Positions 43,848 through 56,172 are shown, counted from the first letter of the stretch. The stretch: 64,000 nucleotides of DNA from Salinispirillum sp. LH 10-3-1 (GCF_030643825.1 NZ_CP101717.1:2935673-2999672), one strand, 5' to 3'. Notes: generated by a model from the sequence alone, not told the origin. A program made the numbers and translations.

Positions 43848-44468
43848 TTACTTGGAATACAGTTCCACGATCAGGTTTTCATTGATGTCCGCAGAAAGAT
43901 CTGAACGCTCAGGACGGTTTTTAAACACGCCTGACATCTTCTTGGCATCAACTTCAATCCAAGCGACCGGGGCACGTGAACCCGCCAAATCCAGAGCGCC
44001 TTTAATGCGCAACTGAGCCTGACTTTTCTCACGTACTGCCACTACGTCACCAGGGCGTACCTGATAGGAAGGAATATTCACCAGTTGACCGTTAACTTCG
44101 ATCGCCTTGTGGCTGACCAGCTGACGTGATTCTGAACGCGTTGAGCCATAGCCCATGCGGTAAACCACGTTATCCAGACGACCTTCCAGCAATTGCAGCA
44201 GGTTTTCACCGGTAGCGCCTTTCTTAGCCGCTGCCGCTTTGTAATAGTTACGAAACTGCTTTTCCAGGATGCCGTAGATACGACGTACTTTCTGCTTTTC
44301 ACGCAGCTGTAGGCCGTAATCTGACAACCGGCCACGACGTGCGCCATGCACACCAGGAGCTGTTTCGAGTTTACATTTCGTATCCAGTGAACGAACACCG
44401 CTCTTCAGGAACAGATCTGTGCCTTCACGACGTGCCAGTTTACACGTAGGGCCAATATATCTTGCCAT
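43848..44468 (-). CDS. rpsD: Ribosomal protein S4
   Basis: 206 residues: [20 protein letters not shown], then an S4 RNA-binding domain (about 94-155: [33 protein letters not shown]). S4 starts 30S assembly and in enterics represses the alpha operon. Length equals the E. coli protein. Confidence 0.97.
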   Translation of the reverse strand: MARYIGPTCKLARREGTDLFLKSGVRSLDTKCKLETAPGVHGARRGRLSDYGLQLREKQKVRRIYGILEKQFRNYYKAAAAKKGATGENLLQLLEGRLDNVVYRMGYGSTRSESRQLVSHKAIEVNGQLVNIPSYQVRPGDVVAVREKSQAQLRIKGALDLAGSRAPVAWIEVDAKKMSGVFKNRPERSDLSADINENLIVELYSK

Positions 44469-44483
44469 CTCTCTGTACCCTCC

Positions 44484-44876
44484 TTACACGCGACGTTTTT
44501 TGGGTGGACGACAGCCGTTATGTGGAATCGGCGTTACATCTGTAATGTTGTTGATCTTGAAGCCGCAGGCGTTCAATGCGCGCACTGCCGATTCACGACC
44601 CGGTCCGGGACCCTTAACCTCGACGTCGAGGTTTTTCACGCCATACTCTTGTGCGGCAACACCGGCACGTTCAGCAGCTACCTGAGCAGCGAAAGGAGTA
44701 CTTTTGCGAGATCCACGGAAACCGGAGCCGCCGGACGTCGCCCAACTCAGGGCGTTTCCTTGGCGATCCGTAATGGTCACGATGGTGTTGTTGAAAGAAG
44801 CAAAGATGTGGGCGATGCCATCACCAATCTGCTTTTTCACCTTCTTACGTGACTTGTTCGTACCTGGCTTAGCCAT
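44484..44876 (-). CDS. rpsK: Ribosomal protein S11
   Basis: 130 residues. [46 protein letters not shown] and the C-terminal [16 protein letters not shown] are diagnostic. It forms part of the 30S platform that contacts mRNA near the E site. Confidence 0.97.
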   Translation of the reverse strand: MAKPGTNKSRKKVKKQIGDGIAHIFASFNNTIVTITDRQGNALSWATSGGSGFRGSRKSTPFAAQVAAERAGVAAQEYGVKNLDVEVKGPGPGRESAVRALNACGFKINNITDVTPIPHNGCRPPKKRRV

Positions 44877-44905
44877 CTTCGATTTCCTGTCAATAATTCG
44901 GTTAA

Positions 44906-45262
44906 TTAACGTTTAATAGGCTTGCGCGGTCCCTTACGAGTCCGAGCATTCGTTTTTGTACGCTGACCGCGCAGCGGCAAGCTGCGGCGGTGGCGAATAC
45001 CGCGGTAGCAACCCAGATCCATCAATCGCTTGATGTTCATCTGGACTTCACGCCGCAGGTCACCTTCAACCGCGTATTTAGCGACTTCATTACGAACTAC
45101 GTCGAGTTCGTCTTCAGATAGGTCGCCAATCTTGCGGGTTGGCTGAATACCTGATGCTTCGCAGATGCTACGTGCAGTTGTCCGCCCAATACCAAAAATG
45201 TATGTGAGCGAAATCGCAGCATGCTTGGCGTCAGGAATGTTAACGCCGGCAATACGTGCCAT
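44906..45262 (-). CDS. rpsM: Ribosomal protein S13
   Basis: 118 residues: [30 protein letters not shown], and [29 protein letters not shown] near the end, the tail that touches P-site tRNA. First gene after the putative alpha promoter at 45332-45360. Confidence 0.97.
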   Translation of the reverse strand: MARIAGVNIPDAKHAAISLTYIFGIGRTTARSICEASGIQPTRKIGDLSEDELDVVRNEVAKYAVEGDLRREVQMNIKRLMDLGCYRGIRHRRSLPLRGQRTKTNARTRKGPRKPIKR

Positions 45263-45331
45263 GTGTTTACTCCGTTTGCAAAGTTGTGAGCACGATTTGT
45301 GCTAGAGGTTCACTGATACGAAGGGCGCAGA

Positions 45332-45360
45332 AGAATAGCGCCTGCTTAGCAAAAAAGCAA
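45332..45360 (-). promoter_or_regulatory. Candidate sigma-70 promoter for rpsM-rpsK-rpsD-rpoA-rplQ
   Basis: Minus strand TTGCTT, 17 bases, TATTCT, about 70 bases before the rpsM ATG and after rpmJ. It coincides with where an alpha-operon promoter is expected; read-through from the spc operon is also likely. Confidence 0.5.
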
Positions 45361-45382
45361 GCGCTGTTCTTCAATGCTTATC

Positions 45383-45496
45383 TTATCCTTGGCGCTGTTT
45401 GTGCTTAGGATCTGTACAAATCACTCGTACGGCACCATTACGACGAATGATTTTGCAGTTGCGACAAATCTTCTTAACAGATGCGCGAACTTTCAT
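45383..45496 (-). CDS. rpmJ: Ribosomal protein L36
   Basis: 37 residues, [20 protein letters not shown] then [17 protein letters not shown]. It is the zinc-ribbon (C+) form, with Cys11, Cys14, Cys27 and His32 as ligands. It sits between secY and rpsM as in most gammaproteobacteria. Confidence 0.96.
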   Translation of the reverse strand: MKVRASVKKICRNCKIIRRNGAVRVICTDPKHKQRQG

Positions 45497-45522
45497 GATT
45501 ATCTCCCGATGGCCAACAGTAC

Positions 45523-46854
45523 TTAACGACTGTAGCCTTTCAAATTAGCCTTTTTCATAAGTGACGAGTACTGGTGCGACATCAGGTGAGACTGGACCTG
45601 AGACATAAAGTCCATGACCACTACCACCACGATGAGCAACGACGTGCCACCGAATAAAAACGGTGCGCCTGCAGCCTGAACCAGGCCCTGTGGTACCAAA
45701 GACACCACGGCAATATAACCCGCACCGAACAGCGTGAGACGAGCCGATACCCCATCTACGTAACGCGCAGTCTGCTCACCAGGACGAATTCCGGGAACAA
45801 ACGCACCGCTGCGCTTCAGGTTTTCTGCAACGTCTTTAGGGTTGAACGTTACTGCGGTATAGAAGTAGCAGAAAAACACGACCGCTATAGTAAACAGTAA
45901 GTAGTACAGTGGCTGGCCAGGACTGAGGTAAACCATCATGTCCGCCAACCAACCTGCATTTTCACTCTGACCAAACCAGGTACCAATGGACGCTGGAAAG
46001 ATCAGCAGGCTAGATGCGAAGATCGGCGGAATAACGCCCGCCATGTTGATCTTCAACGGCAGATGGCTGGTTTGCGCCGCAAATACCTTACGACCCTGCT
46101 GACGCTTGGCGTAGTTGATGGTGATCTTACGCTGACCGCGTTCGATAAATACCACCAAGGCGACCACGGCAATCGCAAATACACCGATTGCCAACAGCAG
46201 CAAGATATTCAGCTCGCCCTGCCGCGCCGACTCGAACGATTGTCCGAATGCCGCTGGCAGGCTGGCTACGATACCTGCGAAGATCAACAGTGAGATGCCG
46301 TTACCGACGCCGCGCTCTGTAATCTGCTCACCCAACCACATCATAAACATGGTGCCTGACGTTAACGTCACCATACCCACAAAATAGAAGTTCCACGGTA
46401 CCGCACCAGCACCATCGGTGAAGGCAATACCCTGACTGGCCAAACCAACGGTTATGGCAAGTGACTGAATGATGGCCAGCACCAAGGTACCGTACCGAGT
46501 GTATTGGCTCATCTTACGACGACCCGCCTCACCTTCTTTCTTCAGCTGTTCTATATGCGGGCTGACCACCGTGAGCAGCTGCATAATGATCGACGCCGAG
46601 ATATACGGCATGATACCCAATGCAAAAATACTCATCCGCTCAAGAGCACCCCCTGAGAACATGTTAAACATGCTCAGAATGGTGTCCCGGTTGCGCTCAA
46701 AGAGCGCCGCCAGTTGATCTGGATTAATTCCCGGTACCGGTATATGCGCACCGATGCGATATACCAGTATGGCGAGGAGCACGAAAAGTAAGCGTGAGCC
46801 TAGCTCACCCATACCTTTCTGTGCGCCAGCCGGCAGTGCACCTTGTTTAGTCAC
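45523..46854 (-). CDS. secY: Protein translocase subunit SecY
   Basis: 443 residues, ten membrane helices. [45 protein letters not shown] and the loop [49 protein letters not shown] are SecY hallmarks. It forms the Sec channel. The start is GTG at 46854, one base after the rplO stop, with AGAGG inside rplO. Confidence 0.97.
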   Translation of the reverse strand: MTKQGALPAGAQKGMGELGSRLLFVLLAILVYRIGAHIPVPGINPDQLAALFERNRDTILSMFNMFSGGALERMSIFALGIMPYISASIIMQLLTVVSPHIEQLKKEGEAGRRKMSQYTRYGTLVLAIIQSLAITVGLASQGIAFTDGAGAVPWNFYFVGMVTLTSGTMFMMWLGEQITERGVGNGISLLIFAGIVASLPAAFGQSFESARQGELNILLLLAIGVFAIAVVALVVFIERGQRKITINYAKRQQGRKVFAAQTSHLPLKINMAGVIPPIFASSLLIFPASIGTWFGQSENAGWLADMMVYLSPGQPLYYLLFTIAVVFFCYFYTAVTFNPKDVAENLKRSGAFVPGIRPGEQTARYVDGVSARLTLFGAGYIAVVSLVPQGLVQAAGAPFLFGGTSLLIVVVVVMDFMSQVQSHLMSHQYSSLMKKANLKGYSR

Positions 46855-46855
46855 G

Positions 46856-47290
46856 TTACGCCTCTACTTTTCCGCCCGCTGCTTCGATGGCCTTTTTGGC
46901 ACCTTCGGTCACGTTCAGACCTTTAATCGTTACAGCGCGATTGATTTCGCCGGAGTTGATGACCTTGACCACTTTAATGCTACGCGTCACCACGTTGGCA
47001 TCTTGCAGTGCTTTCAGATCTACTACGTCGCCTTCAACTTTCGCCAGCTCGTGCAAACGGATTTCCGAACGCACTGCTTGCTTACGAGAAGTGAAACCAA
47101 ATTTTGGCAGACGACGCTGCAAAGGCATCTGACCGCCTTCAAAACCTGGCTTAACGCCGCCGCCTGAACGCGACTTCTGGCCTTTGTGACCACGACCACC
47201 GGTCTTACCCAGACCGCTACCAATGCCACGACCAACCCGCTTAGGGCTCTGTTTCGCGCCAGCAGCAGGACTCAGTTCATTCAAATGCAT
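46856..47290 (-). CDS. rplO: Ribosomal protein L15
   Basis: 144 residues: [61 protein letters not shown], the glycine- and lysine-rich extension that threads into 23S rRNA, then a compact C-terminal domain. It sits between rpmD and secY. Confidence 0.97.
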   Translation of the reverse strand: MHLNELSPAAGAKQSPKRVGRGIGSGLGKTGGRGHKGQKSRSGGGVKPGFEGGQMPLQRRLPKFGFTSRKQAVRSEIRLHELAKVEGDVVDLKALQDANVVTRSIKVVKVINSGEINRAVTIKGLNVTEGAKKAIEAAGGKVEA

Positions 47291-47292
47291 GA

Positions 47293-47478
47293 CTATTCCC
47301 CTACTACACGGACCATGTAGTTAACTTTGTTAATCATCCCGCGAACAGAAGGAGTGTCTTCCAGTTCACGAACTTGGCCGATCTTACGCAGACCCAGACC
47401 CTGTACACACAATTTGTGCTTCGGCAGAGTCGCAATCGGGCTACGAAACAATTCAACTTTCAATGTCTTCTTAGCCAT
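47293..47478 (-). CDS. rpmD: Ribosomal protein L30
   Basis: 61 residues, the short bacterial form: [55 protein letters not shown]. Separated by three bases from rpsE and by two from rplO. Confidence 0.96.
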   Translation of the reverse strand: MAKKTLKVELFRSPIATLPKHKLCVQGLGLRKIGQVRELEDTPSVRGMINKVNYMVRVVGE

Positions 47479-47481
47479 GAT

Positions 47482-47991
47482 TTACCCCAGAATTTCGTCT
47501 ACAGACTTGCCACGCTTAGCGGCAATTTCTTCCGGTGCACGCATAGCGCTCAGACCTTTGATGGTCGCCCGCACAACGTTAACCGGGTTCGTAGAACCGT
47601 AGCACTTAGCCAGTACGTTCTGTACACCGGCAATTTCCAGCACCGCACGCATCGCACCGCCGGCAATGATACCTGTACCTTCAGAGGCAGGCTGCATATA
47701 CACTTTAGCGGCACCGTGACGGGCCTTAACCGGGTACTGCAACGTTGTGCCGTCCAGGTCGATAGTAACTACGTTGCGGCGTGCCGCATCCATAGCCTTT
47801 TGAATTGCCGCAGGTACTTCTTTCGCTTTACCGCGACCGAAGCCCACTTTACCTTTACCGTCGCCTACCACAGTCAAGGCGGTGAAGCCGAATACACGAC
47901 CACCCTTGACCACTTTGGCAACGCGGTTCACTTGAACCAATTTTTCCTGCAGTTCTACAGACTGCTGCTGATCTACGTTCGCCATACTCAC
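47482..47991 (-). CDS. rpsE: Ribosomal protein S5
   Basis: 169 residues. [33 protein letters not shown], the S5 N-terminal RNA-binding domain, and [33 protein letters not shown]. It contributes to decoding accuracy; the loop around the spectinomycin site looks normal. Confidence 0.97.
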   Translation of the reverse strand: MSMANVDQQQSVELQEKLVQVNRVAKVVKGGRVFGFTALTVVGDGKGKVGFGRGKAKEVPAAIQKAMDAARRNVVTIDLDGTTLQYPVKARHGAAKVYMQPASEGTGIIAGGAMRAVLEIAGVQNVLAKCYGSTNPVNVVRATIKGLSAMRAPEEIAAKRGKSVDEILG

Positions 47992-47993
47992 CT

Positions 47994-48344
47994 CTAGAAC
48001 TGTAATCCACCTTCGCGGGCTGCATCAGCCAGTGCTTTCACACGGCCGTGATATTTGAAGCCGGAGCGATCGAAAGCTACGCTTTCAACGCCAGCCGCCT
48101 TGGCACGTGATGCAATCAGCTGACCGACTTTGGTCGCTGCGTCCACGTTACCGGTTGCGCCACTGCGCAGATCCGTGTCCAGTGTTGAAGCACTGGCCAG
48201 CACTTTAGCGCCATCAGGTGAAATTACCTGTGCGTAAATGTGCCGAGGTGTGCGATGAATGCACAGGCGATTAACGCCGAGTTCACGAATTTTCATCCGA
48301 CTACGACGAGCACGGCGAATACGAGATTGCTTTTTAGCGTCCAT
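47994..48344 (-). CDS. rplR: Ribosomal protein L18
   Basis: 116 residues: [34 protein letters not shown], then [45 protein letters not shown]. It binds 5S rRNA with L5. Confidence 0.97.
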   Translation of the reverse strand: MDAKKQSRIRRARRSRMKIRELGVNRLCIHRTPRHIYAQVISPDGAKVLASASTLDTDLRSGATGNVDAATKVGQLIASRAKAAGVESVAFDRSGFKYHGRVKALADAAREGGLQF

Positions 48345-48360
48345 AATGATGCCCTACCCC

Positions 48361-48894
48361 TTACTTCTTCTTGGTTTCTTTACGGCGAACCTGCTCACCC
48401 GCGTAACGAACACCTTTGCCTTTATAAGGCTCTGGCGCACGGAAAGCACGGATTTCGGCTGCCACCTGACCGACCTGTTGCTTGTCTACACCGGTCACTA
48501 CTACTTCCGTCTGGGTCGGCGTTTCCGCAGTGACACCTTCTGGCAGTTCATAGTCGATCGGGTGAGAGAAGCCCAAAGTCAGGTTCAACGTACGGCCATT
48601 GGCTTTAGCGCGGTAACCGACGCCATTCAGCTGCAGACGCTTTTCAAAGCCCTGACTGACACCAATAACCATGTTGTTCACCAGAGAACGGGTAGTTCCG
48701 GCCATGGCACGCGACTGCTTCGCGCCATCATTGGCGGAAACAGACAAAATTCCAGCGTCTTCTTTAACGCTGACAGTAGGGTGCAGATTCAGCGTAAGCT
48801 GACCTTTGCCGCCCTTTACAGTAACAATGCCGTTGGCAATTTTTACATCAACGCCGCCAGGCACAACTACTGGTTGATTAGCTATTCGAGACAT
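48361..48894 (-). CDS. rplF: Ribosomal protein L6
   Basis: 177 residues with two homologous domains; [32 protein letters not shown] starts it and [27 protein letters not shown] ends it. It sits by the GTPase centre of the 50S subunit. Confidence 0.97.
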   Translation of the reverse strand: MSRIANQPVVVPGGVDVKIANGIVTVKGGKGQLTLNLHPTVSVKEDAGILSVSANDGAKQSRAMAGTTRSLVNNMVIGVSQGFEKRLQLNGVGYRAKANGRTLNLTLGFSHPIDYELPEGVTAETPTQTEVVVTGVDKQQVGQVAAEIRAFRAPEPYKGKGVRYAGEQVRRKETKKK

Positions 48895-48906
48895 CGTAAA
48901 ACCCCC

Positions 48907-49299
48907 TTAGAATACTTCGCAGATGATCTCACCACCGATACCGGCCTTACGGGCGGCGCGATCGGTCATAATACCCTGCGAGGTGGAGACGATGGATACA
49001 CCTAAACCGGCAGACACCTTAGTCAGCTCTTCAGTACCACGGTACTGACGCAGACCAGGACGGCTAACGCGCTTGATGCTCTCGATAACAGGCTGGCCTT
49101 TATAGTATTTCAGGGCCACTGTTAATTCAGGCTTTACGTCTGCTGAAACTTCAACAGAGGCCAAATAGCCTTCTGCGATCAGTACATCAGCAACCGCTTT
49201 TTTCAGCTTGGAAGCAGGCATGGTAACTGTTTGCTTACCAGCTTGCTGCCCGTTGCGAATACGCGTAAACATATCCGCCAACGTATCTTGCATACTCAT
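48907..49299 (-). CDS. rpsH: Ribosomal protein S8
   Basis: 130 residues. [20 protein letters not shown] at the start and [32 protein letters not shown] at the end. I chose ATG 49299, preceded by GAGGT at eight bases and giving the family length; the frame has six more upstream codons. S8 represses the spc operon in enterics. Confidence 0.96.
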   Translation of the reverse strand: MSMQDTLADMFTRIRNGQQAGKQTVTMPASKLKKAVADVLIAEGYLASVEVSADVKPELTVALKYYKGQPVIESIKRVSRPGLRQYRGTEELTKVSAGLGVSIVSTSQGIMTDRAARKAGIGGEIICEVF

Positions 49300-49399
49300 T
49301 GGATTTACCTCACTCATGTGCAGCAGGGCTTAAACCCTGTTCTCTGGCTGTTAAAAACCAGAAAACAGGGCGTTCAGCCCTGCTTATCGATTCGCTGTT

Positions 49400-49705
49400 T
49401 TACCAGCTTGCTTTTTTCAGGCCGGGTACATTACCACGCATTGTGTGCGCGCGCAGCATGTTTCGACTTAAACCGAACTTACGATAAACGCCGTGAGGAC
49501 GACCGGTCAGCTGGCAGCGACGCTGCTGGCGGACTGGACTCGCATCACGTGGCAGTTTCTGCAACGCAATTTGAGCTTCCCAACGTTCTTCGTCAGAACT
49601 GTTTGGACTATTAATTACTGCTTTAAGGGCAGCACGTTTCTCAGCGAACTTAGCAACCAGTTTGGCGCGTTTCGCTTCGCGTGCCTTCATGCTCTCTTTT
49701 GCCAT
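49400..49705 (-). CDS. rpsN: Ribosomal protein S14 (zinc-free long form)
   Basis: 101 residues: [69 protein letters not shown]. The long form lacks the zinc cysteine pairs. Confidence 0.97.
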   Translation of the reverse strand: MAKESMKAREAKRAKLVAKFAEKRAALKAVINSPNSSDEERWEAQIALQKLPRDASPVRQQRRCQLTGRPHGVYRKFGLSRNMLRAHTMRGNVPGLKKASW

Positions 49706-49727
49706 ATCAGCTCTCCAGCTCCGTAGC

Positions 49728-50267
49728 TTAGTTGCGGAATGGGAAGGACAGGGCTTTCAGCAAAGCGCGGCCTTCGTCATTAGTACGGGCAGTAGTCGTG
49801 ATGGTGATGTCTAATCCACGCAGCTTGTCTACTTTGTCGTACTCAATTTCCGGGAAGATGATCTGCTCACGCACACCCATGCTGTAGTTACCACGGCCAT
49901 CAAACGACTTAGGATTGATACCTCGGAAGTCACGTACACGTGGCAGTGAGATGTCGACCAGGCGATCCAGAAATTCCCACATACGCTCAGCGCGCAGGGT
50001 CACTTTGGCACCAATCGGCCAGCCTTCACGAATCTTAAAGCCTGCAATAGACTTACGTGCTTTCGTGACAACAGCCTTCTGACCAGAAATTGCTTCCAGG
50101 TCAGCGATCGCATTTTCGATCTGCTTCTTATCACCAATCGCTTCACCCACACCCATATTCAGAGTGATCTTGGTGACGCGTGGTACTTCCATGACGTTTT
50201 TGTAGCCAAACTCTTTGGTCAGAGCAGGCATAACGTCAGATTTGTACAATGCTTTTAATCTTGACAT
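49728..50267 (-). CDS. rplE: Ribosomal protein L5
   Basis: 179 residues. [84 protein letters not shown] 50267 gives the family N-terminus; 32 upstream codons in frame belong to the gap and rplX end. It links 5S rRNA to the P site. Confidence 0.97.
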   Translation of the reverse strand: MSRLKALYKSDVMPALTKEFGYKNVMEVPRVTKITLNMGVGEAIGDKKQIENAIADLEAISGQKAVVTKARKSIAGFKIREGWPIGAKVTLRAERMWEFLDRLVDISLPRVRDFRGINPKSFDGRGNYSMGVREQIIFPEIEYDKVDKLRGLDITITTTARTNDEGRALLKALSFPFRN

Positions 50268-50280
50268 ATCCGTTCCGCCC

Positions 50281-50610
50281 CTACTCTTCAATCTGCTGGC
50301 TAGTGGACTTGAAGAAACGAACCTTACGACCGTCTTCCAGCGTCTTGAAACCAACACGGTCACCTTTATTGGTTTCCGGATTGAAAATAGCTACGTTGGA
50401 AGCTGCGATCGGCAGTTCTTTCTCGACAATGCCGCCCTGAACGTTGGCTTGCGGGTTTGGCTTCTGGTGCTTCTTCACCTTGTTGATGCCAGACACCACG
50501 AACTTGTCGCCCTTACGCTCAGTCTTTACAACTTTGGTGATTTTGCCACGCTTGCCTTTGTCTTTACCGGCAATAACGATGACTTCGTCACCTGTTTTAA
50601 GCTTTCTCAT
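50281..50610 (-). CDS. rplX: Ribosomal protein L24
   Basis: 109 residues: [20 protein letters not shown] and KRGKITKVV form the KOW motif at the start; [42 protein letters not shown] follows. Acts early in 50S assembly. Confidence 0.97.
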   Translation of the reverse strand: MRKLKTGDEVIVIAGKDKGKRGKITKVVKTERKGDKFVVSGINKVKKHQKPNPQANVQGGIVEKELPIAASNVAIFNPETNKGDRVGFKTLEDGRKVRFFKSTSQQIEE

Positions 50611-50647
50611 CTTTCCTCCACTTCCTGCTACCGTCTAGTACTGTGAA

Positions 50648-51016
50648 TTACAGTACTTCCGGCGCCAGGGAAATGATCTTCATGAATTTTTCAGTTCGCA
50701 GTTCACGCGTTACCGGTCCGAAAATACGGGTGCCGATAGGCGCTTGGTTGGCGTTCAGCAATACTGCTGAATTGGTGTCGAAGCGGATCACAGATCCGTC
50801 AGGACGACGCACGCCTTTTCTAGTACGAACTACCACAGCATTCATGACCTGACCTTTTTTGACCTTACCGCGCGGAATTGCTTCCTTCACGGAGACCTTG
50901 ATCAGATCACCAATTCTTGCATACCGACGGTGAGAACCACCCAGTACCTTGATGCATTGAACACGTTTGGCACCGCTGTTGTCCGCTACGTCGAGTATCG
51001 TTTGTGTTTGAATCAT
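50648..51016 (-). CDS. rplN: Ribosomal protein L14
   Basis: 122 residues: [71 protein letters not shown]. Part of the intersubunit bridge. It is the first gene of the spc group; no clear promoter was seen before it. Confidence 0.97.
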   Translation of the reverse strand: MIQTQTILDVADNSGAKRVQCIKVLGGSHRRYARIGDLIKVSVKEAIPRGKVKKGQVMNAVVVRTRKGVRRPDGSVIRFDTNSAVLLNANQAPIGTRIFGPVTRELRTEKFMKIISLAPEVL

Positions 51017-51052
51017 CTTACAAACTCCCCAGACACTGAGTCACAACCAGCC

Positions 51053-51313
51053 TTACAGGCTGGTTGCACGCTCAACGATGTTTACCAAAGTCCAAGTCTT
51101 CTGCTTGGAATACGGACGCGACTCCCGAATCGTGACAACGTCGCCTGACTGGCATTCATTGTTTTCATCGTGCGCATGTAACTTAGTAGAACGCTTCATG
51201 ATCTTCCCGTACACAGGGTGCTTCACGCTGCGCTCAACCAGAACAGTAATGGTCTTGTCAGCTTTGTTGCTAACAACCTGACCGGTTACTGTACGAGCAT
51301 TAGTTTCTGACAT
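51053..51313 (-). CDS. rpsQ: Ribosomal protein S17
   Basis: 86 residues: [44 protein letters not shown], then [28 protein letters not shown] 51313 gives the family length; 15 upstream in-frame codons lie over the end of rpmC. Confidence 0.96.
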   Translation of the reverse strand: MSETNARTVTGQVVSNKADKTITVLVERSVKHPVYGKIMKRSTKLHAHDENNECQSGDVVTIRESRPYSKQKTWTLVNIVERATSL

Positions 51314-51314
51314 T

Positions 51315-51506
51315 TTACGCTCCCACCTTCTCGTGCAGTACGGTCTTGACACGAGCAATATCTTTACGCACGACGTTCAGAAGGTGATTCTGAGCCAGTT
51401 GGCCAGTGGCCTTCTGCATACGGTACTTGAATTGGTCGTGAAGCAAGTCCAGCAGCTGCTGGTTCAGTTCTTCAACTGACTTCTCACGGATTTCTTTAGC
51501 TTTCAT
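51315..51506 (-). CDS. rpmC: Ribosomal protein L29
   Basis: 63 residues: [37 protein letters not shown]. The ATG at 51506 overlaps the rplP stop (TGATG). It sits near the nascent-chain exit. Confidence 0.96.
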   Translation of the reverse strand: MKAKEIREKSVEELNQQLLDLLHDQFKYRMQKATGQLAQNHLLNVVRKDIARVKTVLHEKVGA

Positions 51507-51919
51507 CACATCACCGTCCGTTTGATAAATACGGTTGGCACAGGCAACTTAGCAGCGGCAAGCGAAAATGCTTCACGCGCCAGCTCTTCTGATACGCCTT
51601 CCATTTCATACAGGACCTTGCCAGGTTTAATCTGAGCAACCCAGTATTCAACGTTACCCTTACCTTTACCCATCCGCACCTCAAGAGGCTTTTTGGAGAT
51701 CGGCTTGTCAGGGAAAACACGAATCCAGATTTTACCGCCCCGCTTAACCTTACGAGTCATCGCACGACGCGCTGCCTCGATTTGGCGAGAGGTGATCCGG
51801 CCACGGCCCGTTGACTTCAGAGCGTACTCGCCGAAACTGACCTTGCTACCGCGCAAAGCCAGACCGCGGTTACGGCCCTTCTGCATCTTTCTAAATTTGG
51901 TACGTTTTGGCTGTAACAT
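51506..51919 (-). CDS. rplP: Ribosomal protein L16
   Basis: 137 residues: [73 protein letters not shown]. It helps place aminoacyl-tRNA. Confidence 0.97.
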   Translation of the reverse strand: MLQPKRTKFRKMQKGRNRGLALRGSKVSFGEYALKSTGRGRITSRQIEAARRAMTRKVKRGGKIWIRVFPDKPISKKPLEVRMGKGKGNVEYWVAQIKPGKVLYEMEGVSEELAREAFSLAAAKLPVPTVFIKRTVM

Positions 51920-51929
51920 GACCTACTCC

Positions 51930-52613
51930 TTACCGAGCTGCTTTCTTCTTAGGTGCTTTTTCCTGTGCGCGCACTTCTTCAATGCCGCCCAGAACTTCAC
52001 CTTTGAAGATCCACACTTTGATACCCAGGATACCGTAGGTGGTCTGTGCTTCGATGTTTGCGTAGTCGATATCGGCACGCAAAGTATGCAAAGGCACACG
52101 ACCCTCGCGGTACCATTCGGTACGCGCGATTTCAGCTCCGCCCAAACGCCCACCAACCTGGATCTTCACGCCCTTAGCACCGGCACGCATAGCGTTCTGT
52201 ACCGCACGCTTCATAGCGCGACGAAACATTACACGACGTTCCAACTGACTGGCTACGTTCTGACCTACCAGGACAGCGTCCAGGTCTGGCTTGCGAATTT
52301 CTTCAATGTTGATGTGTACAGGAATGCCCATCATTTTGGACACTTCATTACGCAGCACTTCAACATCTTCGCCTTTCTTACCAATCACGATACCAGGACG
52401 GGCAGTGTGGATGGTGATCTTGGCGTTCTGTGCAGGGCGCTCGATGATAATCTTGCTCACTGACGCTTTCGCCAGCTTCCGCTCGAGATACTCACGCACC
52501 TGAATGTCATTTACCAATTTGTCGGCATAATCTTTGGATTCCGCGAACCACACAGAGCGGTGGTCTTTGGTGATCCCAAGGCGAATACCGGTTGGGTGAA
52601 CTTTCTGACCCAT
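51930..52613 (-). CDS. rpsC: Ribosomal protein S3
   Basis: 227 residues: [26 protein letters not shown] domain with [52 protein letters not shown] 52613 gives the conserved start. Part of the mRNA entry channel. Confidence 0.97.
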   Translation of the reverse strand: MGQKVHPTGIRLGITKDHRSVWFAESKDYADKLVNDIQVREYLERKLAKASVSKIIIERPAQNAKITIHTARPGIVIGKKGEDVEVLRNEVSKMMGIPVHINIEEIRKPDLDAVLVGQNVASQLERRVMFRRAMKRAVQNAMRAGAKGVKIQVGGRLGGAEIARTEWYREGRVPLHTLRADIDYANIEAQTTYGILGIKVWIFKGEVLGGIEEVRAQEKAPKKKAAR

Positions 52614-52627
52614 CTGACCTTCTCCTG

Positions 52628-52957
52628 TTAATCCGCGACCTTGACGGTGATATGGCACGAACGCTTCAGGACGCGATCTGCGCGACCCTTGGCTCGTGGA
52701 CGAATACGCTTCATCGTCATGCCTTCATCAACAAAAATTGTTGATACCTTCAGCTCGTCGATGTCAGCGCCATCATTGTGCTCGGCGTTCGCCACTGCAC
52801 TCTCCAGCACCTTCTTAATGATCGCAGCACCTTTCTTAGGGCTGAAAGTGAGGATGTCTAATGCTTCCTCAACTTTCTTACCCCGGATGAGGTCTGCTAC
52901 CAAACGGCCTTTCTGAGCAGACAGACGGGCACCACGCAATACAGCTTTAGTTTCCAT
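52628..52957 (-). CDS. rplV: Ribosomal protein L22
   Basis: 109 residues: [57 protein letters not shown] and [24 protein letters not shown], the loop lining the peptide exit tunnel. Confidence 0.97.
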   Translation of the reverse strand: METKAVLRGARLSAQKGRLVADLIRGKKVEEALDILTFSPKKGAAIIKKVLESAVANAEHNDGADIDELKVSTIFVDEGMTMKRIRPRAKGRADRVLKRSCHITVKVAD

Positions 52958-52968
52958 TTTATCTACCT

Positions 52969-53244
52969 CTACCGTTTGGCTTTCTTGTCCGCTGCATGAC
53001 CTTTGTACGTGCGGGTCAGCGCGAATTCACCTAACTTATGACCGACCATGTCTTCTGTAACGAATACAGGAACATGTTGACGGCCATTATGGACTGCTAT
53101 GGTCAACCCAATGAATTCAGGGAAGATGGTGCTACGACGAGACCACGTCTTAATTGGACGTTTCTCGCCTTTCTCAATAGCAGCCTCTACCTTTTTCATT
53201 AAATGCAGGTCTACAAATGGACCTTTCTTTAAAGAACGTGGCAC
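52969..53244 (-). CDS. rpsS: Ribosomal protein S19
   Basis: 91 residues: [71 protein letters not shown]. Confidence 0.97.
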   Translation of the reverse strand: MPRSLKKGPFVDLHLMKKVEAAIEKGEKRPIKTWSRRSTIFPEFIGLTIAVHNGRQHVPVFVTEDMVGHKLGEFALTRTYKGHAADKKAKR

Positions 53245-53259
53245 GGCCTAATCCTCTTA

Positions 53260-54084
53260 TTACTTAGTACGACGACGAACAATGTATTTGTCCGTACGCT
53301 TGTTTTTACGGGTTTTGTAACCTTTAGTAGGTACGCCCCAAGGTGTCACAGGGTGACGACCACCAGAGGTTTTACCTTCACCACCACCGTGTGGGTGGTC
53401 AACCGGGTTCATGACTACACCACGAACGGTCGGACGAACGCCGCGCCACCGTGATGCACCCGCTTTACCCAACTGCCGCAGGCTGTGTTCTGAGTTGCTG
53501 ACTTCGCCCAATGTGGCGCGGCAGTCAACCAATACCTTACGCATTTCACCGGAACGCAGACGCAGAGTGGCATAACCACTGTCACGTGCGACCAGCTGTA
53601 CCGAAGTACCTGCAGAACGAGCGATCTGACCACCTTTACCAGGCTTCAGCTCAACGTTGTGCACGACACTACCTACTGGAATGTTACGCAATGGCATAGC
53701 ATTACCTGGCTTAATCGGTGCGTGCTCACCGGACAGTACAGGACTGCCAGCAGCTACGTTACGCGGAGCCAGGATGTAACGACGCTCGCCGTCCTTGTAC
53801 AAAACAAGAGCGATGTGCGCGCTACGGTTAGGATCGTATTCAAGACGCTCTACAACGCCAGGAATGCCATCTTTGTTACGCTTGAAGTCTACCAAACGAT
53901 AGTGCTGCTTGTGCCCACCACCGATGTGACGTGTTGTGATCCGGCCCTGGTTGTTACGACCACCAGTGCGAGATTTCTTTTCCACCAACGCGGCAAAAGG
54001 GGCGCCTTTATGCAGATCAGGTGTTTTAACCTGAACGACGTGACGACGACCGGCGGATGATGGTTTCGCTTTTACAATAGCCAT
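53260..54084 (-). CDS. rplB: Ribosomal protein L2
   Basis: 274 residues: [35 protein letters not shown] and [28 protein letters not shown] with the conserved His needed for peptidyl-transfer centre assembly. Typical length. Confidence 0.97.
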   Translation of the reverse strand: MAIVKAKPSSAGRRHVVQVKTPDLHKGAPFAALVEKKSRTGGRNNQGRITTRHIGGGHKQHYRLVDFKRNKDGIPGVVERLEYDPNRSAHIALVLYKDGERRYILAPRNVAAGSPVLSGEHAPIKPGNAMPLRNIPVGSVVHNVELKPGKGGQIARSAGTSVQLVARDSGYATLRLRSGEMRKVLVDCRATLGEVSNSEHSLRQLGKAGASRWRGVRPTVRGVVMNPVDHPHGGGEGKTSGGRHPVTPWGVPTKGYKTRKNKRTDKYIVRRRTK

Positions 54085-54098
54085 TCTTGCCTACCCCT

Positions 54099-54398
54099 TT
54101 ACACGCTCAGAAAGTCAATTTCCTGACCTTCAGCCAGACGCACATACGCTTTTTTCACGTTGTTACGCTTGCCGAGACCACGCGCAGTGCGCTTGACTTT
54201 GCCTTTTTGGACCAAAGTACGTACGTTCAGTACCTTTACTTCGAACAGTTTTTCAACCGCCTGCTTGATCTCAGGCTTGGTTGCATCGGGTGCAACACGA
54301 AATACGTATTGACCGTTACCGTCAGCGACGATGGTTGCCTTCTCAGAAATATGAGGACCCATCAACACCTTCAGAAGACGCTCTTGGTGACTACTCAT
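54099..54398 (-). CDS. rplW: Ribosomal protein L23
   Basis: 99 residues: [57 protein letters not shown]. Docking site for trigger factor and SRP. Overlaps rplD by four bases. Confidence 0.97.
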   Translation of the reverse strand: MSSHQERLLKVLMGPHISEKATIVADGNGQYVFRVAPDATKPEIKQAVEKLFEVKVLNVRTLVQKGKVKRTARGLGKRNNVKKAYVRLAEGQEIDFLSV

Positions 54399-55003
54399 GA
54401 CAACACCTCCTCAACTTTCTTCAGAGCTGCTACGGTCATAACCACCTTATCGAAGGCTACCAGCGATACAGGATCGACACCGGCTACGTCCAGTACGTCA
54501 ACGTGTGGCACGTTGCGCGCAGACAGGAACAGGTTTTCCGTCACTTCGTCGGCTACGAACAGGGCGTTATTCAGGCCCAGCTCTTTCATTTTGCTCAAAA
54601 ACAGCTTGGTTTTCGGCTCAGCGATGTTCAGATCATCAACGATCACCAGACGCTCTTGACGAACCAGTTCAGACAAAATTGACTGAATGGCGCCGCGATA
54701 CATCTTGCGGTTAACTTTCTGTGAGTAATCGCGTGGCGTCGCAGCGAATGTTACGCCACCTGAACGCCAAATCGGGCTACGTGTAGTACCCGCACGAGCA
54801 CGACCAGTACCCTTTTGACGCCATGGCTTAGCACCGCCACCAGAAACCTGGCTACGCGTCTTCTGTGCTTTGCTGCCTTGACGGCCAGCGGCCATATACG
54901 CGGTAACAACCTGGTGTACCAACGCTTCGTTGAAGTCTTTGCCGAAGGTAGCGTCAGATACTTCAACAGTAGAATTTTTGCTTCCTACTACATTAAGATT
55001 CAT
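54395..55003 (-). CDS. rplD: Ribosomal protein L4
   Basis: 202 residues: [45 protein letters not shown] is the tunnel-lining loop. In enterics L4 represses the S10 operon through the leader; I did not verify such a leader here. Confidence 0.97.
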   Translation of the reverse strand: MNLNVVGSKNSTVEVSDATFGKDFNEALVHQVVTAYMAAGRQGSKAQKTRSQVSGGGAKPWRQKGTGRARAGTTRSPIWRSGGVTFAATPRDYSQKVNRKMYRGAIQSILSELVRQERLVIVDDLNIAEPKTKLFLSKMKELGLNNALFVADEVTENLFLSARNVPHVDVLDVAGVDPVSLVAFDKVVMTVAALKKVEEVLS

Positions 55004-55013
55004 GACAATTCCC

Positions 55014-55646
55014 TCAAGCCTTCACGGCTGGTTTGACAATGACGTGGCCAGATGTTGCTCCGGGCACGGCACCTTTAACCAACAGCAGATTACGTTCGGC
55101 ATCAACACGCACAACTTCCAGAGTCTGGACAGTCACTTGCTCGGCACCCATGTGGCCGGACATTTTCTTGCCCTTCCATACACGACCTGGAGTCTGGCAC
55201 TGACCGATAGAACCGGGCGCGCGGTGAGACAGGGAGTTACCGTGAGTGGCATCTTGCATGCTGAAATTGTGGCGCTTGATAGCACCTTGGAAGCCTTTAC
55301 CTTTCGAAGTACCGGTCACATCAATCTTTTGACCTGCCTCGAAAATAGAGACACCCACTGTGTCGCCGATCTTTAATTCACCAAGATCGTCGGCACGGAA
55401 TTCGCGAACCAGCTCACCCGCTTCGATACCCGCTTTCGCGTAGTGACCTGCTTGTGATTTGTTTACACGCGAGGCTTTCTTCTGACCAAAGGTCAGCTGA
55501 ACCGCAGTGTAACCGTCTGAATCGACAGATTTAACTTGTGAAACCCGATTGGGCGTCACTTCAATTACCGTAACTGGTACAGACACGCCTTCAGCAGTGA
55601 AGACACGGGTCATACCAGCCTTACGGCCAATAACACCAATAGACAT
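55014..55646 (-). CDS. rplC: Ribosomal protein L3
   Basis: 210 residues: [71 protein letters not shown]. In the loop SIGQCQTPG the methylated glutamine is present. ATG 55646 gives the family start; the frame is open a further 37 codons into the 150-base rpsJ-rplC gap. Confidence 0.97.
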   Translation of the reverse strand: MSIGVIGRKAGMTRVFTAEGVSVPVTVIEVTPNRVSQVKSVDSDGYTAVQLTFGQKKASRVNKSQAGHYAKAGIEAGELVREFRADDLGELKIGDTVGVSIFEAGQKIDVTGTSKGKGFQGAIKRHNFSMQDATHGNSLSHRAPGSIGQCQTPGRVWKGKKMSGHMGAEQVTVQTLEVVRVDAERNLLLVKGAVPGATSGHVIVKPAVKA

Positions 55647-55797
55647 CTTTATTACTCCAATGTACGGGGCTATATCCCACACTCTACATAATGTACTAGA
55701 GAGGGTACCCGCTATGGCCGTTCCCGAAGAAACTGTTACACAGGAGGCGCTTGGCACTTTTCAGTGGTCTACCCCTAGAGGCAGACAATACAAACGC

Positions 55798-56109
55798 TTA
55801 ACCCAGACTAATTTGAACGTCAACGCCCGCTGCCAGATCCAGCTTCATCAAGGCATCTACCGTTTTCTCGGTAGGCTCAACGATATCCAGCATACGTTTG
55901 TGTGTTCTCAACTCATACTGATCGCGTGCATCTTTATTCACGTGAGGAGAAACCAGTACGGTGAAGCGCTCGCGCTTAGTAGGCAGCGGGATAGGACCCC
56001 GAACCTGTGCGCCAGTACGCTTGGCCGTATCGACAATCTCCTGCGTGGATGCATCGATCAAGCGATGATCAAACGCCTTCAGGCGAATTCTGATCTTTTG
56101 GTTCTGCAT
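55798..56109 (-). CDS. rpsJ: Ribosomal protein S10
   Basis: 103 residues: [49 protein letters not shown]. Also acts as NusE in antitermination. First gene of the S10 operon, 64 bases from a consensus promoter. Confidence 0.97.
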   Translation of the reverse strand: MQNQKIRIRLKAFDHRLIDASTQEIVDTAKRTGAQVRGPIPLPTKRERFTVLVSPHVNKDARDQYELRTHKRMLDIVEPTEKTVDALMKLDLAAGVDVQISLG

Positions 56110-56172
56110 GTGACCAAAACTCCGAAATTGTTAAACAGCATTACGCCCCCTCAGGCCTACTGAGGGACGCGC